Positions 13,301-23,120 of a stretch of 64,000 bases of DNA are shown piece by piece. Position 1 is the first letter of the stretch, and the number at the start of each line of letters is the position of its first letter. A model generated the notes under the pieces. That model worked only from the letters and a program-made list of their open reading frames with translations. It had not been told where the DNA came from and searched no databases. This stretch comes from Chaetorhynchus papuensis (lineage: Eukaryota; Chordata; Aves; Passeriformes; Rhipiduridae), in assembly GCA_013396525.1 (NCBI GenBank), contig VWYX01000859.1, positions 186,001-250,000 on the forward strand. Reading direction: 5' to 3'. A program made the position numbers and the translations under genes.

Positions 13301-15949
13301 AGTGTCAGTGCTAAAAGGAAAGCATTGATACAACTAATATTGCTGCTTTCCCAGCTCTGAGAGATCATAAGAACCCTCCTTCTCAGGCCTGTTGTCTTTA
13401 CAAGGACCCCCTCACAAGCTCTTCCTTCAGCTGGGCTGAACACACTTTCCCTGGCTTCTCCTGCACAACAGGTTCCCCACTTCTCTGAGAGCACTGGCAG
13501 CCTCTATTTGCACTTGCTTTATCCAAAATCATGCCTGAGCACAGAGGTCAGAGCCACACACAGGACTCCAAGTCTGACTCATGCTCATCTTGTGCAAAAG
13601 TCCTCTCTTTACAGAAAATCCATGGTTCAATGTGTCCTTTTTTTTGCATGGCCATGTCATCCCACAGGCAATTCACACAGCCTGCTTTTTCTCCTCCTGT
13701 TCCTGTTCCTGCTATCCCAGCCTTCAGGGATACCCATCTCACTCTGCTGCCCTGTGCTGACAAATGGTTCCAGCATAATGCCATCAGGGCAGGATGCTAA
13801 TATAAGATGGAGTATTTCACCTCCCCAACACTGCATTTCACTTTTCCAAGACAATCCAGCCTTGCTCCCCCTTTCATTTATCAGTGTCCAAGCAAATTCT
13901 GAACTGAATCTGCAACATAAACACAGTTCCCTCAGATTCCTTGTCTAAAAAGCTAATTATTGAAGTACAACATGCATTTCCCATTTATCCTCCATCCTTA
14001 AAACATTAAGTTTATTTTGGCATAGCAGGATACTAGGAGAGTCTGTAGCTGCCTGGGTCACCTAATTTCCTGCATTTAAGTCCAAGGACTGTATTTCCCT
14101 TTTGCCCGTACTCAGATCCTCCCAGATTCAGAACATTTATGAGAACCTGCCTGCACAAGGGCCTGTCACCACTTCTGTGAGCTTTGAGAAAGTGGCTGTC
14201 TGCTTAATTTCCCCAAAACACACTTGAGAGCATTCAGATCTTTCAGGGTGGTTTTCCACCTTCTGGAGTGTCATCGTTATCCACTGTGTCTTGCTGATCC
14301 TTGTTAACTCCCACTCCTTTCCCAGAATGTCACCATTTCTTTTTTTGATTCTGTCAGGCAACCATACATGAAGCTCACCCCTCACGACCCCAGCATAGAG
14401 TGAGCTGAGATATCTGCCTGTGCCTAAAGACAGCCTACATGATCAGGTCAGAGGTGTGCACCCAGCACCACAGTCAGCCTTGTAAGATGAACACTGGGAA
14501 AGCAAGAGATTAAACCCAAACATCAACTGAATTAACTTATTGAATATGATAACCTTAGGAAGCAAAATGCCCACCTAAGATGCTTAGGCTGTAAATTAAA
14601 ATACCCTCCCATGACTAAGATGGTCAACTCAGCTACCAGCACCATCAACCACTTCCAAGACTGGAAGACCATGAAGGGTTTTCAGCACAAAATTCTACAC
14701 ACCAAAAGAAAAACCAAAGTTAAAGAACTGCTCCAAATAATAGTTTGAAAACCTTCATGCTGAAGCATACTGATTTCTTGATGGCCACCGGACAGCAGTA
14801 ACTCTTGGTGACTGATAGTCAAGTCCAGTAAGCAGGACCAAAGTCATACACCACCACATCAGCTGCAAAGTCACGTTTTCTTTCAACGTCCTTTGACACC
14901 CTTCCTTTGATGCTCAGCAAGGCCAGAACAAATGGACTCAAAGACAACGCAGAAGACACTTACACAACCGGTTGGGGTTAATATGTTGTTTCAGGAGATC
15001 AATGGAGCCGAGGCTGACGACAAGACGCCTTCCAAACCAGAAGGAGACCAGTGGGCCATATTTCTCATGAAGGTTCACAAGAAACTCATGTAAACTGCTG
15101 CTGACAATGATATCTGGCAGGTTGCCATCCCTGAGAAACACAGAGGATATCTGGTCATGAACAGCATCCTCTGCCAATGCTGTACTTGATCAATGTGGAG
15201 ACAGAAACCACTTACTTTTCATCAGTCGGAGCCAGCCCAGGGATACCTGATGCTTGCCTAGATGCCTAGAGTAAAGGGAAATGCATCAATCTACATGAAC
15301 TTCAGATTTTATACAAGTCCCACAGCTTTCCACCACAGGAGAGATGAATTTACCACACCAATACTACTACACTACTTACAAACATTAAACAGAAGCTGGA
15401 TATGCTACATCTGCAGGCTTTAAACCTGCTAAGCCGATAAACCTCAAGTGTGTGCCTGGTGCCACTGGCTAAACCAGGATTATTCATCTGGTTAGATGAA
15501 AGATGTCTGCGTAAAGATTTAAAGGGTCGAATTTGCAATGTAGGATCTTACAAACAGATTTGCGCTGGAGGCCTGCAAAAACGCAAAGCGAGCAGATCGA
15601 GCTTTTGGAAAGCGGGATTCACTGCCGGAGCACGTAGAGCAGGAGTGCCGGGGGTGCGCTGTCCCGGGAACGCCCCGCCCGGCAGCTGCTCCCTCAGGCC
15701 TCTGCCACGTCCCGCCCGGGCCCGGGGATACGGGCCGGGGGCACCGGCCGCGCCCAGGGGCCGTGGGACGGGCCCGGGGCCGCCTCGGCCCCGCGGCCGC
15801 TCCCTCCCCGCCCGCCTGCAGCGGGGACCGGGCCGGGCCGGGCCGTGCGCCCCCCGCCCCGCCGCCGGCAGCATTACCGGGTACAAGTAGAGCACGGCGC
15901 CCACGAGGATGAGCAGGAAAGTGACGGCGAAGATGGCGAAGTCCAGCAT
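975..15949 (-). CDS. CYP20A1: CYP20A1, orphan cytochrome P450 (complete, 13 exons)
   Basis: Orphan microsomal P450 monooxygenase with no established substrate. Coding exons on the complement: 15878-15949, 15216-15265, 14964-15130, 10078-10223, 9248-9415, 8491-8569, 6789-6904, 6319-6373, 4772-4892, 3841-3952, 3162-3226, 1295-1384, 975-1125. They total 1,392 nt, 463 residues plus TAA, against 462 in human as I recall it. All introns are GT-AG and phases match throughout. Seen: an N-terminal hydrophobic anchor (residues 1-24), an I-helix segment around A277-G278 to T282, the K-helix ExxR as E333-T-V-R336, and the heme-thiolate region around Cys410. The start is the only ATG giving the anchor and lies in the CpG island. 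The heme motif is non-canonical (FSGSQECPE), as known for CYP20A1 generally. The longest intron is 10224-14963. The gene is head to head with the dipeptidase. Confidence 0.97.
3841..3952 (-). CDS. CYP20A1: CYP20A1 exon 10: K-helix ExxR
   Basis: This exon encodes residues 326-362 plus the last base of Arg325. It holds the structural ExxR pair, E333 and R336, in CETVRTAKLTP. It is spliced in phase to exon 9 (4772-4892) and exon 11 (3162-3226). The donor is GTAGGG and the acceptor TTGCAG. Confidence 0.93.
5528..5602 (+). repeat. CR1 LINE 3'-end fragment
   Basis: The run contains ggacttgatgatccttgtgg followed by a 'gtccctttcaacacagaatattctg' type tail, the hallmark 3' end of avian CR1 retroposons in sense orientation. 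Only the last ~75 bp are recognisable; it lies in CYP20A1 intron 8. The boundaries are approximate. Confidence 0.7.
10224..14963 (-). other. CYP20A1 intron 3 (largest intron)
   Basis: A 4.7 kb intron between exons 3 and 4. I found no internal exon in the right phase and no clear repeat; the open frames inside are short and show no family similarity. The donor used is the GTAAGT at the complement of 14958-14963. This makes residues N-R-L-L-D-P across the junction, matching human N-K-T-L-D-P; the nearer GTTGTG donor would break the frame. Confidence 0.7.
15878..15949 (-). CDS. CYP20A1: CYP20A1 exon 1: membrane anchor
   Basis: Twenty-four residues starting MLDFAIFAVTFLL, almost purely hydrophobic, giving the ER signal-anchor helix of a microsomal P450. 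It ends at Tyr-Pro before a GTAATG donor and joins exon 2 (15216-15265) in phase 0. It lies wholly in the CpG island, and its far side carries a YY1-like motif on the plus strand. Confidence 0.95.
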
Positions 15950-16098
15950 GGCCGGGCCGGGGCGGTGGAGCGGCGGCGGCTCGGCCCCACCCCGGGGCCG
16001 CCGGCGGGGCAGGAAGGGGCGGACCGGGCTGGGCTGGGAGCACGGCTCGGCTGGGTTGGGTTGGGCTCGGCTGGGCTGGGAACACGGCTCGGCTCGGC
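15950..16098. promoter_or_regulatory. Bidirectional promoter of CYP20A1 and the dipeptidase
   Basis: The two start codons face away from each other with only 149 bp between them. There is no TATA box. GC-box-like cores ggggcgg occur at about 15958-15964 and 16017-16023. Transcription of both genes must start within this stretch or inside the opposite gene's first exon, so the 5' UTRs are short or overlap. Inferred from layout; no start site is directly visible. Confidence 0.75.
16028..16094 (+). repeat. Short tandem duplication in the dipeptidase 5' leader
   Basis: Two 25-nt copies (16028-16052 and 16070-16094) differ at one base and are 42 nt apart. The spacer is made of the same GGCTGGGTT-like units. 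The second copy ends 4 nt before the dipeptidase ATG. Confidence 0.85.
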
Positions 16099-19000
16099 AT
16101 GGGGGGCCCGCGGCGCCTGCTGCTGATCTCCAACTCCACCCTGCACGGAGGGGGCTACCTGGGCCACTGCCAGCAGCACATCCAGAGCTTCCTCGGGCAG
16201 TAAGCGCTGCGCAGGGCTGCGGGAACGCGCCCGGCCCCCGCCCCCGACCGCGCCGACCGCTCTCTCCCCTCTCTTCTCCCAGGAAGGTGAAGCGGGTGCT
16301 GTTCATCCCCTACGCCCTGCACGACCGCGACGCCTACGCCCGCACGGCCAGGGAGAAGTTTGAAAGCCTGGGTAAGGCCGGCCCGGCTGCTGCGGCCACG
16401 CCGGCTGTGCCCGGGGCTGCCGGGCCGGCACCGGGCACGGGCAGCAGGGTGTGGGCACGGGGCACCCGGGACGGCAGCGCCGCAGCCGCTCTGCGCTGCG
16501 GGGCACGAACGGGCGCAGAGCTGCAGCCCGCGGTGCCCACGGGCTGGGCTGGCTGGGCTGCTGAGGTACGGGCAGCAAGGGCAGTGAGGGCAGCAGGAGT
16601 CGGCTCCGACTTCTGCCTGGAAGGAGATGTTTTAGAGGTCTCCAGAAGAAATCCTGCTGCAAACGTTTCTACCCGCTCCAGGGAAGATTTTATCCCTAAA
16701 TACTGAGTGGCATCTTTTTATCGTTCTTAATCACATGAGGGAACATTTCTTCCCCATATATCTTCAACCTCTGCTCAAGCCGTGCAACCACTGGTGTTAA
16801 GTGAAGACCATTACTTAAAACACATCAACCAGCCAGATAGTTCCATGGTGGACAGCTGAACTTTGCTTGGAGCAAAGATCTTTGCAGAGCAGCCTACATC
16901 AAGACCTCCACCTAGTATCTATTGCTGTTCAGGGTAACTTTGGACCTGTTAGTATAGTAATAATCAGTACTCACTTCCCTGGGCAGCACACTTTGCTCCT
17001 TGACTTGCAGGAAGATTGCTGCCATCCAATGCCCATGTTCCTCTGTCTCTCTTGACACTTCCTGTACTCAGTGAATTTGAAGGCAAATCTATCAAAGTCA
17101 GACATTTTAACAGAAACAATACTCTCATCAGGTATTTGCACAAGCAATGCTAGAACCAATGATGGCACATCCTGTCAGACTTCAGCACAGCTAAGCTAAG
17201 GACTAACAGCTTTTTCCTTATTTTCTAGTTACCTGGTAATGCTCAGCAGGATATTGTGCCTCAGCATGCCTCTGCTGAGTGAAATGCTGTGCTCCTAGAC
17301 ACTGAATGCATATATCCACAAAGCAGACATTTCCTTTTGTACAGCTGGATGCTGAAGCCCTGCACTAATATAGGACATGTACTCTGTTTTACGTTGTAGA
17401 GTTCTCTGAAATTTCCCTGGTTGAGACATTTGGCTCAGGGTTGGAGGAGGTGGGCAGGGAGAGATTGAACTACCACATTCTTCCACCAGACCGATATGGC
17501 AAAGGTAAATACTTTTTCATTTAAGGTTATGGGCTGGACAGCATTCATGAATCTTGTGATCCAGTGGAAGCCGTAAGGAAATCGGAAGCAATATTTATTG
17601 GTAAGTTTTACTTCTTACTCCCCAGTGAAGGTTTATAGATGGCACTGGATTAGTCCTGCTCAGAGGTGGCACTGAAGACCAACAATTAAGCAGTTAGGCC
17701 TAGTAATTAGAAACTACAGGAAACAGCACTTAGGGAGCCCTAAGACCCTAAATTTAGTGGTGTGCTGAGAAGTAGATTTATTAATGGAATTTCATCTCCA
17801 GTAACTTTCAAATTATTACTTTGAACAGTACCTCAGTGTAAGAACATGATCATAACAGCTGTATCATCACTTTATCAAGCCCAAGAAGATCTAGTCCTAT
17901 GGTATCATGGTCCTGGGTGTTGGAAGAGAAGAGAGGTCACTGTCAGACAGTGCCAGCCTTACAAGGATGACTCAGGGCATGAGCCTATGGCCTGCCCAGT
18001 GACCATTCTTCTGAAGCTTCTGGTTTTACTACTTCTCAAAGCAGGATACTGCCCTGAACAGAGCATAGAACTCATTGAGCCTGACAAGTTTGTAAAGGCT
18101 TCAATTAAAACTAATGGTGAAAGCATGTTAAATAAGCTGAACTTTGTTTTTGCAGGAGGTGGGAACACATTCCGTCTCCTGAAAGCTCTTTATGACAACA
18201 GTCTGATACACGAGATCAGGAAGAGAGTTCTTGAGGTAAAACCACACATTCTGGCCAAGTCTGAATGGCAGGATCTCACACATGAGCTTTTGTTCAGACA
18301 AATCCAAGCTGATTCTGCATTTTTGTCTCTAATATACTTCAAATATTGAACCATCTCAGACAACCTGGTGAACTGAAAACTATAGCCAAATAAGGCTGTC
18401 ACTGAGTCATTGACAAGACTTAAGGTCAGCAGTCTGTCTTCCTAGAGCAGTTTTCTAAACGCAGGATTGCAAGACCTTGGAGTGTACAATGCTGCATAGA
18501 AGCAAATCCCTCAAAATACCAATAAAGAGCAGTGCAGGATTTAATCTAAATCCAGAAATCCTGTTTTTCAGCTTGAGATGTCCACTTCATATCTTGTTGA
18601 TACAGATGTGTTCATGTTGCAGGTTGTCTGCTGATAAATTGGTGATAAAGTTGGATCCATACGTGCCTTTTAGACAGTGTCCTGTTGATGTTGAAAATGA
18701 CATTATTTTTTTATCTCCTTGGAACTGAGAGGTGTGAGTGCCATTGAGCCCTTCTGGTCAGCAGCACCAGTCTAGCTGGTGAATCTCATAAGGCACAGCA
18801 AAGATACACCATCTCTGGAGGAAAACAGAAGCAAGGTGTTCCCTAGCAATGTGAAATTGCAAATTACTTCATGCAGATTTATACAAGCCACAGTAAGGCC
18901 AGCTGCCAAGAATAAAGGTTAGCCAGGCTTATCATAATATATAGAAATTCAACGTCTGTTGTGGGAATAAAAGCCAGAAAATGTCCAAATACCAGTTAAG

Positions 19001-22000
19001 TCTGGATAACTACTTGGTTATATTACCACCAGTTGTCTCAAGATAGCTCTATTTTTACAAATTGTTCAGCATTACCTGTATACTTGCTTATTTGTGTGGG
19101 ATTATTCTGTGTACAGCATAGCATTCTGTACTAATACCTAAAGAGTGCTAAACTGGCCGTGGTACTGGTAAGCTGATGCTGTGACAACATTGCACTTAGC
19201 ATCCAATGGTCTACTCTCTTCAGAAGCTATTTAAAAGCTGAAATTCAGACATTTCCTGTAACTGCCACAGAGGCAAGTCTCTCCTCTTAACAGCAAAGTC
19301 CAACGTGCACTGAGAGCCTGGTAAGTTCTGTCTTGTGGGGTCACAGAGTTGTGAGTACAAGGCATGCAGCAATTAGTTCTCTGAGACAGACAAGCTACTC
19401 AGAACCTGAATTCTTGTTCTGCTTTTCACCTGTAAAGTTAGCGGTGAGATGAGCTAGAAAGACTAACTCTGATCTGACTGGTGAGTTTCTGAGATTGGTA
19501 GAAGATGCTATAAATTGCAGTTCCTAGTTGTGATACTGCAGACTGATGATTGCTTTTGTCTTTCAGGATGGGATTCCTTACATGGGATCCAGCGCAGGAA
19601 CTAACGTTGCTACCATCAGCATCAATACCACCAATGACATGCCAATTGTTTATCCACCTTCCCTGAAGGCTCTAGGTTTAGTTCCTTTTAATATTAACCC
19701 CCACTACCTGGACCCAGACATTAAAAGAACTCACATGGGGGTAAGTAAAGCACACCAGAATACACACAGTAAGCAGGGTGCGGAGGAATAAAAATAGTGT
19801 GCATTTTTGAGGCCTTACAAAGCTATAGAATGTCAAACAGCTGCTCCTTAGAGAAACTGGAAATGCCAATGAGGCAGTAACACTTTACTTCCTCCTAGAA
19901 CTTTTCTTTGCTTGGGAAGAGGAGTTGGCAGCAGTATTACTGAACAAAAGTATTTTTGATAAACAGAAGCTCTGCAATGTCTGAAATACTGTTGCTTGAC
20001 ATCTGGCATGGAATGGGGGAATTAAATAAAAGATAAACCTGAAGTGTTAAGGTGCAAAGTACTGTGGTTCTGGAAAGTTCTGTCTTACCTGCTGCTTGGG
20101 AAGACCTAACTTAAACATAGATTAAGCGACTTAAATTCTGAAGGTCTGAAGAAACGATCAGAACAGGGAGCTCTTGAAACTCCAACAGTTGTGTAAGAAA
20201 ATACCTGGGCACTGGTGTTCTTGCAGGGAGCACAGCCTGTGATGCCCAGTACAGAGCAAGCACGTGCATTAGTACTGCTGAAAGGAAAACACTGCAGCCA
20301 TCAAGCACAAACAAATGTCCATACAGTGGGGATGAGCTGCTTCTTGAATAGCATGTCAACTAATTCCTCAGGGAACAGTTTGTGTAGTGCATCTTTCTAC
20401 AACCTAAATACTTTACTCCTTATAATCAAAATTCTGTGGTTAGAAGAAGTGTTAAGAATTAGGGAACAACGAAGAGATGGTGGATATGGGTGTGCTTCTA
20501 GAATTTAGATGAAGTTATAGGTATTCATTTAATCAGCTTGTCACTAGAAAAGCAGGCAGTCTTTTCCCTATAAATAGCTTCTGCTCTTTCTCTCAGAGGA
20601 GGCTGGAAGCTCTGCTGTACCAAGTCCCTGCTGTGTTCCTATGATTCCTGTTTCTTTACTGTTGCTCAGTTAAGCAGCAAACCTCAGGAAACATGACAGA
20701 ACTGTTCACAGAAGGAAATTCTTTGGTGTAATACCTGCTTGAAGACAAACAAGCAAATATTTAATCACTGAAAAACCATGATTCACTACTCTCTTTTACA
20801 AAGGTGGCACCTCAGGCATTTGCTTTTACCACCTTCCTCACTGCACACAGAGATAGTACTAAAAAAAAACCCAACCAAACATGGATGAATTGAGTAGAAG
20901 TAAGTTTCAAGGTTTCTCAGGTTTGGGATTGTGTGAGCTCTGTTTGATCAACCTGCAGTAAATTGCTGCTAGTGATGAAGGGTAAAACATGTATCTATTA
21001 AGAGTCATTCCTGCCATCCCATTCTGCTTGAGGGGAAATGCCTACTTTGTTTAATGTTATGAAATTGCTTGGTGTCATGCTGCCTGGATAGCTCCAAGTC
21101 CTACCTTATGGCCTGGGAAGCTAAATCTGTGCTCATTATTGCAGGAGACGAGAGAGGAAAGAATCCGCCAGTATCATGAAGAACCCAACACCCCTCCAGT
21201 TCTGGTGAGCAGTAGTTCTCTGTCAGGAAGCTCCTGGCTGTAGCATGATAAACATCTCAAATGCATTCATGCTAGCTCTCAGTGTGGGTTCCCTGCCTGT
21301 CAAGACTTGCAGAACCATGGCATGGAATGCTAATTGTATTCTTGCTAAGAGCTTCAGCCTTAGATATTGCTCATTGAAGAAAATGGGTTACAGCCAATGA
21401 AATGCATACTCCTGTTAGTGTTGCTCTACACTTGTAGGCAGCTCTGATATTCCCAGTCACTGGCTCCCAGGCATATATTGTGTGTTGGGGGTGGTGTGCA
21501 TGCAGATGATATAATACCTCCCCTTAATCTTTTTGCAGATACTCTTTCATGTCTCTAATACAGTTTCTGAATTTACACATTTAGTAGTATCTATGTAATT
21601 TCATTATGTCTGTCTGGGGAAGTGGGACCTCTGTGTTTCCTGTCCCTATGTTTGATCTTGTAGTATAAAGTTTGTGCTCTTAACAAATCCAGCTGGCTGT
21701 TGCTTGGCCCAAATGGGATCTAAGAATAGTGGGGTAGTGGAAGTTACTGTGGGAAAATACAGTTTCCTCTCCTCCTTAATGGTTTCTCCTTTAAAAGTGA
21801 AAACTGAAATAAACAAGAAAATCAACTTCTAAAACAAGATAACTCACCTAATTTGGTCTTTACCTGTTAGGTGAGAAGGTTTAGTCTGTAGTCATGGTGA
21901 GCTGCATGAAGACTGGCCTTCTTGTGACTAGCATTCTCCCCTTTCACATAGCTTGAAAATCAGGTTAAATGTTTCCACCTCCACCAGGGCTTGCGGGAAG

Positions 22001-22679
22001 GTACGATGTTGTTAGTGGAAGGAGATAAAGCCACGCTGCAAGGGGTGACAGGAGCACGTCTGTTTTTGAGGTAAATGCTTCGCTTGAATTGGTATCTTCT
22101 TTCAGATGGAAAGGAAGAGAGGCTTCTATTAGACTCTTGGCACATGCTGCCTGTCCTCCACATCAGAAGTTAGTTAATCCCTTGGTTCCATTTCTCTTTG
22201 GGGAAAATGCAAGTATTGTTCTATGCTCCAAAGGAGCTGGCAGAATGGCAGCTCTCTAAAGGATGTATGACCAACCCAGTGTGTGCTTTGGCATTGCATC
22301 CATTGATGCTTATGTTTCCAAACTCTAGGTACCTTTCACAGAAAGAGCCCCAGTAATCAGCTCCTTTACTGAAAGCCAGGGAAGTGCCAGTTTGGTGCTA
22401 ACACACTGAAATCCAGATCAAGGGAATCCATATCTATAATCATATGGACATTACTGAAAAATCTAAAATGAATGTCACAAGAAGGGAGTCCAAACTCTGC
22501 TTATTCAGAATAAAGGTGTTTTTCCACCCCTACTAACAGACAGAAGCAGAGTGGTCCCACCTCCCATTAAAGCTCACAGCATGGTTTGTCTTGTTTGCAG
22601 GGGTAAGAAACCAACTGAACATGAGCCTGGAACAGACTTCAGTTTCCTCCTGAATGACAGCAATCCCCTGAATGCATAG
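16099..22679 (+). CDS. Alpha-aspartyl dipeptidase, PepE / peptidase S51 family (complete, 8 exons)
   Basis: Cytosolic serine dipeptidase expected to cleave dipeptides with N-terminal aspartate. Exons: 16099-16199, 16283-16371, 17526-17600, 18156-18235, 19567-19740, 21145-21204, 21988-22070, 22601-22679, totalling 741 nt, 246 residues plus TAG (E. coli PepE is 229). All junctions are GT-AG and in phase. Family signatures: LLLISNSTLHG near the N-terminus, GGGNTFRLLK around 114-123, GSSAGTN, TTNDMPI, NPH and GLREG. Ser124 is the predicted nucleophile and His161 the base; their 37-residue spacing equals Ser120-His157 of PepE. Glu197 in GLREG matches PepE Glu192, and Asp139 matches Asp135. No signal peptide or membrane helix is visible. 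The start is the first ATG downstream of the GC-rich leader and gives the conserved N-terminus. Mammals lack this gene as far as I know; frogs and fish carry homologues. Confidence 0.95.
18156..18235 (+). CDS. Dipeptidase exon 4: GGGNTF motif
   Basis: This exon completes the glycine-rich GGGNTFRLLKALYD motif, one of the strongest S51 signatures (GGGNTFQLLK in E. coli PepE). Acceptor TTTTTGCAG, donor GTAAAA. The reading frame stays open for 310 nt upstream into intron 3. Confidence 0.93.
19567..19740 (+). CDS. Dipeptidase exon 5: nucleophile and catalytic histidine
   Basis: Encodes residues 116-173. It holds the nucleophile elbow GSSAG (Ser124), Asp139 in TTNDMPIV, and His161 in INPHYLD. A single 58-codon exon therefore carries most of the active site. 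It is in phase 0 at both ends (acceptor TTTCAG, donor GTAAGT), so skipping it would keep the frame but remove the catalytic centre. Confidence 0.95.
21988..22070 (+). CDS. Dipeptidase exon 7: catalytic glutamate
   Basis: Encodes GLREGTMLLVEGDKATLQG and on. The Glu of GLREG (residue 197) aligns with Glu192 in GLPEG of E. coli PepE, the third member of the Ser-His-Glu triad in its crystal structure. One extra residue lies between Ser and Glu compared with E. coli. Acceptor CCACCAG, donor GTAAAT. Confidence 0.92.
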
Positions 22680-23120
22680 CCTTCCATATTCTGCAGCAAA
22701 AGTTACTACGTGGGGAAGACAATAAGGAAGAAGGAAAGAGATGCTTGTAGTCTCAGGGTGGGTGGGGAAATTCAGCTTTATAAAGAAAGATAAATATGCA
22801 TTAGTAGGCTCTTTCCCTCACCCCAATTCATGTGTTGGACATCTCTTTCCCAGCAAAAAGATGGTTTTTTTATTGGAATACCTGGGTAATCATAGCTATT
22901 CAAAGCTTGAAAGGGCCTGTACATTCACGTATCTGCTTTGATTCCTTGCCCACCAAAAAAAAAAAAGTTGCCTTAACACAAGACAGGACACTGAGTCAGC
23001 TGTTTCTGCTGCCTGCTTTTACCTGCTAAATAAAAGAATTGTTCATTCAGTGTACTCCCACAGTTTAATTTTTGTGCTGTTAATAAAGGGAGAAGTTATG
23101 CATTCAATTACTTTTATTTG
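22680..23120. terminator. Tail-to-tail polyadenylation region
   Basis: The dipeptidase 3' UTR runs from 22680. Plus-strand AATAAA hexamers lie at 23029-23034 and 23082-23087. On the minus strand an AATAAA (complement of 23113-23118) would serve an NBEAL1 transcript arriving from the right. If both outermost signals are used, the two mRNAs would meet or overlap by a few bases around 23090-23110. A poly-A stretch at 22955-22966 is not itself a signal. Confidence 0.55.

Larger units (their letters stand above)
15600..16600. promoter_or_regulatory. CpG island covering both divergent first exons
   Basis: From about 15600 to 16600 the sequence turns sharply GC- and CpG-rich (long runs of ccgcccc, ggccgggg, gcggcggc) inside otherwise AT-rich DNA. 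It covers CYP20A1 exon 1 and dipeptidase exons 1 and 2. Edges were judged by eye. Confidence 0.85.

Noticed and set aside
15450..16706. Long open frames on both strands in the GC-rich region
   Set aside because: Stop codons are rare in CpG-island sequence. The frames are Pro/Arg/Ala/Gly-rich, conflict with the real first exons and show no domain.
20565..20640. TATA-like ctataaatag followed by pyrimidine-rich sequence in dipeptidase intron 5
   Set aside because: A single motif without a downstream exon or start codon in frame; expected by chance in AT-rich intron.
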